Below, piece by piece: positions 1-8,357 of a stretch of 16,367 nucleotides of DNA (position 1 is the stretch's first letter; each line of letters begins with the position of its first letter). A program made the translations under genes and the position numbers. The notes beneath the pieces are model-generated. The model was given only the letters and a program-made list of their open reading frames with translations. It did not search any database and was not told the DNA's origin. Source of the stretch: Desulfobacter curvatus DSM 3379 (lineage in GTDB: Bacteria > Desulfobacterota > Desulfobacteria > Desulfobacterales > Desulfobacteraceae); contig NZ_KB893131.1 in the NCBI RefSeq assembly GCF_000373985.1, forward strand, positions 1-16,367, read 5' to 3'.

Positions 1-91
1 CCTTCTGACTTAAATTCGAAAATGTCTTTACCGTCTCGCGAATCTGTTCAAGTTCTGCGTTTTTAATCTGCCGACCACACTGGCTTATCAC
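1..91 (-). CDS. Transposase-like protein, N-terminal fragment (runs off left edge)
   Basis: Only the first 30 codons are in the window. The reading frame begins at a GTG (positions 91-89) preceded, 8 bases away, by a clear GAGGAG Shine-Dalgarno sequence; a stop five codons upstream in frame makes this start nearly certain. The peptide starts ISQCGRQIKNAELEQIRETV and continues with a polar, helical stretch. From family knowledge, this opening resembles the N-terminus of DUF4338-containing IS4-like transposases common in Desulfobacterota; the match is from memory of the motif and was not searched. It is transcribed away from the Pfa-like genes. If correct, an insertion sequence lies immediately to the left and its end falls somewhere in 92-524. 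The alternative is an unrelated protein with a similar short N-terminus. Confidence 0.5.
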   Translation of the reverse strand, partial: MISQCGRQIKNAELEQIRETVKTFSNLSQK

Positions 92-106
92 AGCGTTTTC
101 TCCTCA

Positions 107-156
107 AATGTAACGTTTCGATTGGTGGGTGAACTCACACACATCCACGTTACATT
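107..156. repeat. 10-bp perfect inverted repeat with nested stem
   Basis: AATGTAACGT at 107-116 and ACGTTACATT at 147-156 are exact reverse complements separated by 30 bases. Between them a second foldback, TGGGTGA/TCACACA around a 2-base loop, pairs at six of seven positions, so the whole 50 bp can form a two-tier hairpin. It sits 15 bp upstream of the putative transposase start, where an IS end or a transposase-repressing secondary structure would be expected. That role is inference; only the symmetry is seen. Confidence 0.5.
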
Positions 157-462
157 ATCAAAAGACCTGCAGAGTGTCTATTATAATTTTGCGACAAAAT
201 AATTTTAGATGTCGCTCCGCCCCCCTGATATCATTGATAATAAATTTTGATGCGTCAGCGCTGAATATTTGGTTGGTAGAAAGCAAGTTCTTATCAGTCG
301 CACCGTCATCGGGTTTATCCTCCAAAACCAGGGTGTTAATCCCAAGCCGGGCCAATTTCCGGGAAACCAGGCCCCCGCTGTTACTCTCTTTGATGCCGCC
401 GGTCAACATAACCTATGTAAAACTTTTGTCAATATCATTGCCGGTGGATGATCCGAGCCCCT
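157..462. other. Gene-poor stretch with unrecognised overlapping frames
   Basis: No gene can be supported here. An 83-codon minus-strand frame (409-158) encodes a plausible-looking peptide opening MLTGGIKESNSGGLVSRKLA, and a plus-strand frame overlaps it (129-497). Neither has a ribosome binding site and neither resembles a family I recognise. The minus frame has fairly normal amino-acid composition, so it may be a decayed gene fragment left by the neighbouring insertion. It should not be counted as a functional gene without homology evidence. Confidence 0.35.
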
Positions 463-489
463 TTGCCATATATATAGATGCTGTAAAAT
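463..489 (+). promoter_or_regulatory. Weak candidate sigma-70 promoter for the Pfa-like genes
   Basis: TTGCCA at 463-468 and TAAAAT at 484-489 resemble -35 and -10 boxes, but the 15-bp spacer is shorter than the usual 16-18. The region 469-524 is very AT-rich. It would give a leader of about 30 bases before the ATG at 525. No better pair is visible in the 60 bases before the gene. Confidence 0.25.
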
Positions 490-524
490 TATTTTAAACC
501 AGCAACCATAACTATTTTTCATAT

Positions 525-3500
525 ATGACAACACCCAAAGCCGCAGCCCAAAAACAGACGCCTGATTCTCCTAAAACGCCCATTGCCATCATCGGCATGG
601 GCTGTATTTTTCCTGAATCCAGAAACCTCAAAGAATTCTGGAAATTGGTATTCAACGGCATTGATGCCATCACACAAGTACCTGAAGACTCACACTGGCG
701 TCTGAAAGATTATTTTAATGAAAACCCTGACTGTCCTGACCATGTCTATTGCAGCAGAGGTGGTTTTTTACCGGACATTGCCTTTGACCCCCTAACCTAT
801 GGTATGCCCCCCAAAAATATTGACGCCACGGACACCTCCCAGCTTCTCGGCCTGGAAGTGGTTCGCATGGCGCTTGCCGATGCAGGCTACCCTGTGGGTC
901 ATAGTCATCTCAAAGAAAAACGGGTAAATGTCATTCTCGGGGTAACCGGCACACAGGAACTTGTGATCCCCCTGGGCGCAAGACTGGGACATCCGTTCTG
1001 GAAAAACGCTCTGGATGCGGCCGGCATCGCCCCTGATAAAAAGGAACGGGTATTAAAACAGATCAGCGATTCCTATATCGGCTGGCAGGAAAATTCATTT
1101 CCAGGCCTTCTGGGCAATGTGGTGGCCGGAAGAATCGCCAACCGTCTGGACCTGTCCGGCACCAACACGGTGTGTGATGCGGCATGTGCAAGCTCCCTGT
1201 CCGCCATTCATACCGCCATGATGGAGCTGGAAACCGGACAGTGCGATATGTCCATCACCGGCGGGGTGGATACCCTCAATGACATATTCATGCACATGTG
1301 TTTTGCCAAAACCGGTGTATTGTCTCACAGCAGTGACGCCCGGCCCTTTTCAGAAAATGCCGACGGTACCGTGCTTGGCGAAGGTGTCGGCCTGCTGGTG
1401 CTCAAGCGCCTTGAAGACGCCCAACGTGACCAGGACCGGATTTATGCGGTCATAAAAGGCATGGGCACCTCCAGTGACGGACGCACCTCGGCCGTATATG
1501 CCCCGGAGGCCAAAGGACAAATCAAGGCGCTGAAAAACGCCTATACCAATGCAGGTGTTCTGCCTGAATCCGTGGGGCTGATTGAAGCCCACGGCACAGG
1601 AACCCGGGTGGGAGACAAGGTTGAATTCACGGCACTGAAACAATTTTTCAAAGACAACACCACCGAATCCACAGCCATAGGTTCCGTGAAATCCATGATC
1701 GGACACACTAAGGCGGCAGCAGGCGCTGCGGGCATTATTAAGGCAGCCCTGGCGTTGCACCACAAGGTCATCCCCCCCACACTCAAGGCCCAAACGCCTG
1801 ACCCTGACCTGGACATACACAACTCCCCGTTCTATCTCAACCAGGTCTCAAGGCCCTGGATCGGTAACGGCACAGTGAGTTCTTTGCGGCGTTCCGGCGT
1901 CTCCGCCTTTGGGTTCGGCGGGTCAAACTTTCATGCGGTGCTTGAAGAGTACGCACCCCAAAAAGCAGATATCTCATGGGACGGTACAACCCAAATCCTG
2001 GCGCTTTCAGGCAAGACCCAAAAAGATATTATTGGAAAGCTTGACAGCATACGTGACACCATAAAATCCTATGACAGCAGAGACAAGGCTGCCGTTTCCC
2101 AGGCCATTGCCTGGCAGGCTGCCCAATCCAGAAAAGCATTTTTATCCAAACATAAAATGCGGTTATTGATTTTGCTGTCTGACCAGGATGATGTTTTTGA
2201 ACGGATGGACCAGGCGAAGCGTGTGATCAATGGGGATCAACCGGCCAACCCGCCGATATTTTTCGGCAAAGGCGCGGCCTCAGGCAAGCTTGGGTTTGTA
2301 TTCCCGGGCCAGGGCAGTCAGTACACAGGGATGGGCGGTCAGATTATGTCTGTTTTTCCCGAAAGCCTTGACGTGCTGGATATGGCCCAGGCCTGTGTCG
2401 GTAACACGGATGCAGGAGATGATGGACTGCTGTCCGCCTATATGTATCCGCCGCCGGAATATGCCATGGATAAAAAGTCGGCCGAGGCAGCCCTGCGCCA
2501 GACCCGCATCGCCCAACCAGCCATTGGAGCGGTCTCCTTGTCCATGCTGAGCATTCTTTCCCGGTTCAAGGTAGCCCCTGAAATGACCTGCGGCCACAGT
2601 TACGGAGAGTTGTGCGCACTCTATGCTGCCGGCTGGATTGATGCACAAACCTGTCTTGAATTGTCGGCTGCCCGGGGCAATTTCATGGCCAAGGCCGGCC
2701 GGAGTGCAGGAGATCCCGGCAGCATGCTCGCCATCCAGGCCCCCATTGAAAAGATCGAAGCCCTCCTTAAAGAGGAAAAGCTTGACCTTGTCCTGGCCAA
2801 TAAAAACAGCCCGTTACAGGGCGTATTATCCGGGGAGACCCAGCACATCCTCAAGGCTGAAAAACTTTGCAAAAAACGCAAAATGCGGGCGATCAAACTG
2901 CCGGTGGCCGCGGCGTTTCACAGCCGCCTGGTATCAGATGCCGCAACCCCGTTCAATGCGTTGACCAGGAAAGCCGCCATCACGCCGACACCAATTAAGG
3001 TATTATCCAATACCACCGGATCACCCTACCCTGAAGATTCCGCCCAGGCCCAGGAGCTATTGGGGCAGCAGTTGATGTATCCGGTGGATTTTATCGGTAA
3101 TATCAAACAAATGCACGACCACGGCGTTGACACCTTTGTGGAGATCGGACCCAAGTCTGTTCTGTGCGGTCTGATTAACTCCATTTTAAAAGACAAGGAT
3201 GTACAGACCATTGCCCTTGATAAATCAGCCGGAAAAAATTCAGGTATCCGGGATTTAGGCATGGGATTGTGCGCCCTTGCAGCCTCAGGTCATACAGTGG
3301 ATCTTTCTGCCTGGGAAGAAGATATGGCGCCGCCTGAGTCTAAAAAACTTGTTATCATGATCAACGGGGCCAATTCAAAACCCGCAGAACCTGAAACACC
3401 CCAGCCCGAAATGGTTCAGACTAAAGAGGCACCCATTGACGCCCCTGGCCAGCCGTCACAGAACCAGGCATCCCAAGCCCATAAAAACAAACACATTGTA

Positions 3501-4607
3501 CCGGATTCATCTGTGTATACAACGGGTTCAACCCAACAGACATCCACCACACAAGGACATACCATGACATCTTTTCCACACCCTGAATTTAACGATTTTC
3601 AAGTCCGGCCAACGTCAAATTCACCCCAACATGTGACTGCAAATCAGGTTCCGGCAAACCCGGATATCCTTATCCAGGGGCTCAATGCCATGCAACAGCT
3701 CCAGGCCCAGACGGCCCGGGCCCATGAAAAGTTTCTGGAAACCCAGACCCAAGCCAGCCAGGCCTTGGCAGCGCTGATGTCACAAACCCGTGGACAGATG
3801 TCTGTCCCGGTCCCGGCCGCCCCTGTAATGCAACAGCCCCCGGCTCCGGCACAGGCCGTGCCTGCGTATCAGCCCCAAATACCAGAACCGGTTCCAACGC
3901 CACCAGTTCAGCAGACCGCATCAACGCCGACGCGCTCCAAGACCCAGCCGCCCCAACCATCAGCCCTTGCGATGCCTGCCCCGGCTGCTGCAGCCCCGGC
4001 CCCGGCAGTTAAAAATGTCCTGTTTGAAATTGTCAGTCGCTTAACAGGATTCCCGGTGGAGATGTTGGAACCTGAAATGGATATTGAATCAGACCTTGGC
4101 GTTGATTCCATTAAAAAGGTTGAGATCATTTCAGAGCTTGAAAAAGCATTTCCCGATAGTGAAGATCTATCAGCCCAGCGCCTGGGATCGGTCAAAACCC
4201 TTGGAGATATCTGTACGGCTGTTGAAACAGACCAGAGCGCATCCCCGGCACCGGAACACACCCCAGCACCCATTGCCAAGGAACAAAACGAGCCGAAAAA
4301 CAACCCGCCGGCCCAATCCCAAGATGGTACCCTCGGTATTCTGGTCAACATCATCAGTGAATTAACAGGGTTCCCCCGGGAGATGCTTGAACCTGGAATG
4401 AATCTGGAATCGGATCTTGGTATTGACTCCATAAAACGGGTTGAAATTTTGTCACGGCTTGAACAAGAGCAACCGGACTCCAGGGCATTATCTCCGGATG
4501 ACATGGGCAGTTTGAAGACCATAGCCGACATCATAAACTACTTAACGCCTGAACAAACAACGGTTTCCAAAGAAACCCCTAAAAAAAAACTTCGCATGAC
4601 CACATAA
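525..4607 (+). CDS. Pfa-like polyketide/polyunsaturated fatty acid synthase subunit, KS-AT-ACP-ACP
   Basis: A 1360-residue type I synthase subunit with the organisation of the front half of PfaA. It would condense malonyl units onto an acyl chain held on its own carrier domains, in the cytoplasm. The ketosynthase spans about residues 17-480, with active-site Cys221 (DAACASS), His356 (EAHGTGT) and His394 (MIGH). The acyltransferase spans about 590-910, with FPGQGSQ at 593, nucleophile Ser692 in GHSYGE and His799. A Pro/Ala/Gln-rich linker fills about 940-1150. Two acyl carrier domains follow, with phosphopantetheine serines at Ser1195 (LGVDSI) and Ser1302 (LGIDSI); canonical PfaA usually has more (about five or six). 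The ATG at 525 is the first start after an in-frame stop at 495-497 but has no clear Shine-Dalgarno sequence. The frame ends 18 bases after an A9 run; see the slippage entry. KR and DH activities, normally on the same polypeptide, are in the next gene. Confidence 0.9.
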   Translation: MTTPKAAAQKQTPDSPKTPIAIIGMGCIFPESRNLKEFWKLVFNGIDAITQVPEDSHWRLKDYFNENPDCPDHVYCSRGGFLPDIAFDPLTYGMPPKNIDATDTSQLLGLEVVRMALADAGYPVGHSHLKEKRVNVILGVTGTQELVIPLGARLGHPFWKNALDAAGIAPDKKERVLKQISDSYIGWQENSFPGLLGNVVAGRIANRLDLSGTNTVCDAACASSLSAIHTAMMELETGQCDMSITGGVDTLNDIFMHMCFAKTGVLSHSSDARPFSENADGTVLGEGVGLLVLKRLEDAQRDQDRIYAVIKGMGTSSDGRTSAVYAPEAKGQIKALKNAYTNAGVLPESVGLIEAHGTGTRVGDKVEFTALKQFFKDNTTESTAIGSVKSMIGHTKAAAGAAGIIKAALALHHKVIPPTLKAQTPDPDLDIHNSPFYLNQVSRPWIGNGTVSSLRRSGVSAFGFGGSNFHAVLEEYAPQKADISWDGTTQILALSGKTQKDIIGKLDSIRDTIKSYDSRDKAAVSQAIAWQAAQSRKAFLSKHKMRLLILLSDQDDVFERMDQAKRVINGDQPANPPIFFGKGAASGKLGFVFPGQGSQYTGMGGQIMSVFPESLDVLDMAQACVGNTDAGDDGLLSAYMYPPPEYAMDKKSAEAALRQTRIAQPAIGAVSLSMLSILSRFKVAPEMTCGHSYGELCALYAAGWIDAQTCLELSAARGNFMAKAGRSAGDPGSMLAIQAPIEKIEALLKEEKLDLVLANKNSPLQGVLSGETQHILKAEKLCKKRKMRAIKLPVAAAFHSRLVSDAATPFNALTRKAAITPTPIKVLSNTTGSPYPEDSAQAQELLGQQLMYPVDFIGNIKQMHDHGVDTFVEIGPKSVLCGLINSILKDKDVQTIALDKSAGKNSGIRDLGMGLCALAASGHTVDLSAWEEDMAPPESKKLVIMINGANSKPAEPETPQPEMVQTKEAPIDAPGQPSQNQASQAHKNKHIVPDSSVYTTGSTQQTSTTQGHTMTSFPHPEFNDFQVRPTSNSPQHVTANQVPANPDILIQGLNAMQQLQAQTARAHEKFLETQTQASQALAALMSQTRGQMSVPVPAAPVMQQPPAPAQAVPAYQPQIPEPVPTPPVQQTASTPTRSKTQPPQPSALAMPAPAAAAPAPAVKNVLFEIVSRLTGFPVEMLEPEMDIESDLGVDSIKKVEIISELEKAFPDSEDLSAQRLGSVKTLGDICTAVETDQSASPAPEHTPAPIAKEQNEPKNNPPAQSQDGTLGILVNIISELTGFPREMLEPGMNLESDLGIDSIKRVEILSRLEQEQPDSRALSPDDMGSLKTIADIINYLTPEQTTVSKETPKKKLRMTT
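4581..4589 (+). other. A9 slippery run at the end of the KS-AT-ACP-ACP frame
   Basis: Nine consecutive A residues read as three Lys codons in the upstream frame, which then stops at 4605-4607. A -1 shift here enters the frame of the KR-DH gene, which is open from 4583 (stop at 4580-4582) and continues to 8185. The join would yield a 2553-residue KS-AT-ACP2-KR-DH-DH-DH protein. Runs of eight or more A's are known sites of ribosomal or RNA-polymerase slippage, and also of sequencing deletions and phase-variable mutation. Sequence alone does not say which applies here. Confidence 0.6.
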
Positions 4608-4618
4608 GCGACCCGGAC

Positions 4619-7600
4619 TTGGCCGAACAGGCCGAAGAAACAGAATTAAAAGTACTTGGCAGGCAGGAGATCGCGCTCACGGCGTTTCCTGCCCATCAGG
4701 TCCGTTTTTACAACGGAGCAAAAATTCACATTCCTGCAGGTAAAACCATTTACCTGACAAGGGATAGTGAAGGCGTTGCCAAGGCATTTGCAAAAGAATT
4801 TCAAAAACTTAAGCTTGCCGCACAGATTATCGATGCCACCCCGGAAAACATTCCGGATCTGCCCGATGCAGCAGGGCTTGTCCTTATACCGGACACATTT
4901 TCCCAACCTATGGACGACGCGTTGGCCGGCCGGTTTCTTTTAACGGCGTTCAGCATGGCATCAAAAAACGGGCCATATCTCACAGCAAGTGCCAAGGCAG
5001 GCGGCAGCTTCATGGCCTGCGTCAGTTTTCTTGGCGGTGGGTTCGGGTTTAAAAATTTTGAACCACAAATCAGTCCTGTGTACGGCGGAATGGCAGGCCT
5101 TGCCAAAACAGCCGCCCTTGAATGGAAACCGGTTCTTTGCCGGGCTCTTGATCTGCCGTTTGACCCCAAAGCCGTAAAAGAGAACGCCGAAGCTGCCGTT
5201 GCCATGATGATGACCCGTGGAGCTGTAGAGATGGGGCTTGACGGTGAGCACTGTTACATTCCCGAACTTATATCCAAACCTGTGGGCGAACCTTTGGCAA
5301 TCGGCCTGGACCAATCCGATGTTGTGATGATTTCCGGCGGTGCCAGGGGGGTTACGGCAGCCTGTGCCATCGCCCTTGCCAAGCAATGCGGGTCTAAAAT
5401 AGCGCTTTTGGGCAGATCTAAACCGCCCTTTGAGGAACCAGCATGGCTTAAAGGAATGGATACCCCCGCCCAGATGAAAAAAGCCATTTTTGCCAATGCC
5501 TTTGAAAAAGAAAAACCCACGCCTGCCCGGGTGGAGGCTGAATATCGCCATTTTGCCTCAAACCGCGACATTAAAGCCAATCTGGCACGGATACAAAAAT
5601 GGGGCAATGACGTTGTCTACTACTGCGTGGACATCCGGGATAAAGACCTTGTCAGCGCGACCATGGAACAGGTAACCCGACAGTTAGGTCCGGTAACGGC
5701 CTTGATCCATGGGGCCGGCGTCCTTGAAGATAAATTGATCTGCGAAAAAACACCCGGCCAATTCAAAACTGTGTTTGAAACCAAAATCAACGGGCTTTTT
5801 GCGCTTCTTTCATCCATGGATCAAGATAAACTCAAGTATCTGGTGATGTTTTCATCGGTGGCGGCAAGATTCGGAAATACCGGCCAATGCGACTACGCCA
5901 TGGCTAACGAAGTGCTCAATAAAATCGCCCAGGCCAAACAATCCACCCTTCCCCATTGCAGGGCAATCGCCATCAATTGGGGGCCATGGGACGGCGGCAT
6001 GGTCACAGACGCCTTGAAACGGGAATTTGAAAAACGCCGGATTGAGCTGATCCCCATCCAGGCGGGCGCCCGGCAGATGGTGGCGGAAATGGGCAATACC
6101 GATGGGGCCTGCGTTGAGGTCGTTGTGGGGGGCACCATACCCTCAGACTTACCGGAACCCTCTGCTGTGATGAATAAAGTGCTGACCCAGACCTTCAGCA
6201 GCCAGGACAGTTGCATCATTGAAGCGCATAAAATTGACAATGCACCGGTTGTCCCCCTGGCCCTAATGGTGGATCTGCTGGCCTGCGGTGCGGAAAAGAA
6301 CAATCCGGGCCTTCAATTCGCCGGCATGGAACAGGTACAACTGCTCAAAGGAATTGTACCCGGCGATGGCCAAATAACTGTTCAGGTGGACATTGGAAAG
6401 TGTACGACCATAGATCATCAACAAATTACATCCGGTCGTATTATCTCTTCAGGAAAAAACGAACTATCCATCCAGCATGCCAGAGCCCAGGTGATATTGG
6501 CAGATACACTGCCGCAACCACCGGTTTTACCCAAATCAGCATCCATGGACCTTGCCCCCTGGGACATCCGTATGGACCAGGCCTATGACACCATCCTTTT
6601 CCATGAAGGTGAACTCCAGTGCATTTCCGACATCGGCGGGGTGTCGCCCAAGGGAATTGAGGTGATGACCACCACAGCACCGGACATCAGCACCTGGTAT
6701 AAAGCCCCCCATGCACGGCAATGGGCCATGGACCCCATGGTGTTGGATGCGGCCTTCCAGGCGGCAATTTTATGGGCCTTCCATAATTGCGGACAGGTAT
6801 GCCTGCCTGCAAGCTTTGCCAATTTGCGGCTTTTTCACGATTTTCCCAGACAAAGCGGGCATAAGGTTCGGATTATATTTACGGTCAACCACCAGGACCG
6901 GCATAAAATAAAAGGATATTTCACATTCCTTGATGAAAACGACACAGTCATCGCAAGTATGATGGGGTTTGAAGCCGTCATGGATCCGGGGTTGCTTGAT
7001 AAATTTAAATCTCCCCCGCTGTTTGACCGGGACAAAATTTTAGCCTTTGCCCAGGGAAATCCATCCGAAGCATTTGGAGAGCCTTATAAAGTTTTCGATG
7101 AAGAACGTGAAATTGCAAGGCTGCCAAGACCACCCTACTTTTTCATGGACGCGGTGATAAAAGCAGACCACCCGGCCTGGCAAACCGCACCCGGCGGGTG
7201 GATAGAAACCACGTACAAAATTGATAAAAATGCCTGGTATTTTACAGCCAATCATAGCGACACCATGCCGTTTTGTATCCTTCTTGAAGTGGCCCTTCAA
7301 CCCTGTGGATGGCTTGCCGCCTATGGAGGTGCCGCCCTGATCAGCGAGGAACGCCTCCATTTCAGAAATCTTGGGGGAAAAGCCAAACTGGTCAAAAACC
7401 TGACCCGGGCGTCCGGGTCAGTCAAAATACGAGTCAGAATGACCGACGTGTCCAAGGCCGGTGGCATGATCATCCAAAACTTTGATATGGATGTGCAGAA
7501 CAGGGGAGAATCTGTTTACACAGGGACTACCAATTTCGGATTCTTTACGGCTGATGCGTTATCCAAACAGGTGGGAATCAGGGAACCCCAGGCGTTCTCG

Positions 7601-8185
7601 CCCCTTGAAAACAATACTCAACAGTCTGTAACTATATTTGAAGATCATGCCCCCTTGACCCCGGAAGACAAAAATATTGCCCCCAATACGGGGATGCCGG
7701 GAAAAGCATTGAGAATGATAGACAAAATTACGTTCCTTGATTTCAAAGCAGGAGTGCACGGCCAGGGGCTGATCCAGGGTGAAAAACAAGTGGACCCTGA
7801 TGAATGGTTCTTCCATGCCCATTTTTATCAGGACCCGGTCTGCCCGGGGTCTTTAGGCGTAGAGTCATTCCTCCAGTTGATCAGATTTTTCATGGTCAAA
7901 AAATTCGATCTTAACCCGGAACAATTTGCCCCTGCAATTGCGGAAAACCATGAACATGAATGGACATACCGGGGACAGATCATCCGCTCGAACGTAAACA
8001 TTGTTGTCCAGGCCCACATAAGTGCGTGCACCATGGATGAGACGGGTTGCAGAGCAACGGCTGACGGCACTCTGAGTGTGGATGGAATCTGCATATATGA
8101 AATGAAAAATTTTTGTTTTTCTCTGCAAGCCATAAGCATCGCAGCGGATTTGAAAAAAATCAAAAAAATATCTAATCCGTCCTGA
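4619..8185 (+). CDS. Pfa-like synthase subunit, ketoreductase plus three hot-dog dehydratase regions
   Basis: About 1188 residues if translation starts at the TTG at 4619. An N-terminal KR structural half (about 25-190) precedes a catalytic KR with the NADPH loop SGGARG at 239-244 and the Ser413/Tyr426 pair. A PKS-type double hot-dog dehydratase (about 520-800) carries His537 in HKIDNAPVVP and Asp710 in a DAAFQ motif. Two FabA-like hot dogs follow, as in the C-terminal half of PfaC: one around 838-1000 (LLEVALQPCGW, Glu890) and one around 1040-1160 with His1068, DPVCPG and Glu1082 at the FabA His70/Asp84 spacing. The protein would reduce and dehydrate beta-keto intermediates made by the upstream subunit. 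No enoyl reductase, thioesterase or carrier domain is seen. The start is doubtful: there is no ATG and no Shine-Dalgarno sequence, only 11 bases separate it from the upstream stop, and the frame is open back to the A9 run. It may be the C-terminal part of a single frameshifted protein. Confidence 0.85.
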   Translation: MAEQAEETELKVLGRQEIALTAFPAHQVRFYNGAKIHIPAGKTIYLTRDSEGVAKAFAKEFQKLKLAAQIIDATPENIPDLPDAAGLVLIPDTFSQPMDDALAGRFLLTAFSMASKNGPYLTASAKAGGSFMACVSFLGGGFGFKNFEPQISPVYGGMAGLAKTAALEWKPVLCRALDLPFDPKAVKENAEAAVAMMMTRGAVEMGLDGEHCYIPELISKPVGEPLAIGLDQSDVVMISGGARGVTAACAIALAKQCGSKIALLGRSKPPFEEPAWLKGMDTPAQMKKAIFANAFEKEKPTPARVEAEYRHFASNRDIKANLARIQKWGNDVVYYCVDIRDKDLVSATMEQVTRQLGPVTALIHGAGVLEDKLICEKTPGQFKTVFETKINGLFALLSSMDQDKLKYLVMFSSVAARFGNTGQCDYAMANEVLNKIAQAKQSTLPHCRAIAINWGPWDGGMVTDALKREFEKRRIELIPIQAGARQMVAEMGNTDGACVEVVVGGTIPSDLPEPSAVMNKVLTQTFSSQDSCIIEAHKIDNAPVVPLALMVDLLACGAEKNNPGLQFAGMEQVQLLKGIVPGDGQITVQVDIGKCTTIDHQQITSGRIISSGKNELSIQHARAQVILADTLPQPPVLPKSASMDLAPWDIRMDQAYDTILFHEGELQCISDIGGVSPKGIEVMTTTAPDISTWYKAPHARQWAMDPMVLDAAFQAAILWAFHNCGQVCLPASFANLRLFHDFPRQSGHKVRIIFTVNHQDRHKIKGYFTFLDENDTVIASMMGFEAVMDPGLLDKFKSPPLFDRDKILAFAQGNPSEAFGEPYKVFDEEREIARLPRPPYFFMDAVIKADHPAWQTAPGGWIETTYKIDKNAWYFTANHSDTMPFCILLEVALQPCGWLAAYGGAALISEERLHFRNLGGKAKLVKNLTRASGSVKIRVRMTDVSKAGGMIIQNFDMDVQNRGESVYTGTTNFGFFTADALSKQVGIREPQAFSPLENNTQQSVTIFEDHAPLTPEDKNIAPNTGMPGKALRMIDKITFLDFKAGVHGQGLIQGEKQVDPDEWFFHAHFYQDPVCPGSLGVESFLQLIRFFMVKKFDLNPEQFAPAIAENHEHEWTYRGQIIRSNVNIVVQAHISACTMDETGCRATADGTLSVDGICIYEMKNFCFSLQAISIAADLKKIKKISNPS

Positions 8186-8320
8186 CAGGATTGTGGTGGA
8201 ATTTATATCCAGTTTAAGGAACGCGTCAACCTGACCAGTGATTTCAAAGTCGGAAGGTTATGGGCCTTTTGCCTTAAATTCATCACACCGGCGATTCTTG
8301 GTTATATGATTATATCCTGA
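8186..8320 (+). pseudogene. Remnant of NSS-family (sodium-dependent) transporter C-terminus
   Basis: Immediately after the TGA of the KR-DH gene, and in the same frame, 44 codons run to the next TGA (8318-8320). They include DFKVGRLWAFCLKFITPAIL followed by GYMIIS. From family knowledge, the pattern of a charged segment, then LW, then a hydrophobic helix with a Pro after a Lys/Arg-Phe pair resembles the last membrane segments of bacterial NSS symporters. There is no start codon, RBS or upstream part, so this is at most a decayed piece left after rearrangement. Stop-codon readthrough of the synthase would append it as a hydrophobic tail, but nothing shows that this happens. Family assignment is by eye. 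Confidence 0.5.
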
Positions 8321-8355
8321 AAAAACAACTCTAAGGCAGATTTGAACCGTTCAAA
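8320..8355 (-). terminator. Possible weak terminator after the nucleoside transporter gene
   Basis: On the minus strand, 2 bases after the transporter stop, TTTGAA-CGG-TTCAAA (8355-8341) forms a 6-bp hairpin. A run of six T's (8325-8320) follows 15 bases later. The stem is AT-rich and the T-run is distant, so this is a poor intrinsic terminator at best. Confidence 0.25.
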
Positions 8356-8357
8356 CA

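Noticed and set aside
1350..1820. Minus-strand 156-codon frame within the KS domain
   Set aside because: Shadow of the highly conserved KS core (EAHGTGT and MIGH motifs on the plus strand); Cys/Gly/His-rich translation with no family resemblance.
3908..4534. 208-codon open frame on the minus strand inside the KS-AT-ACP gene
   Set aside because: It is antisense to the linker and the two ACP domains, whose motifs are unmistakable on the plus strand. The Ser/Ile-rich translation is what ACP coding sequence gives in reverse.
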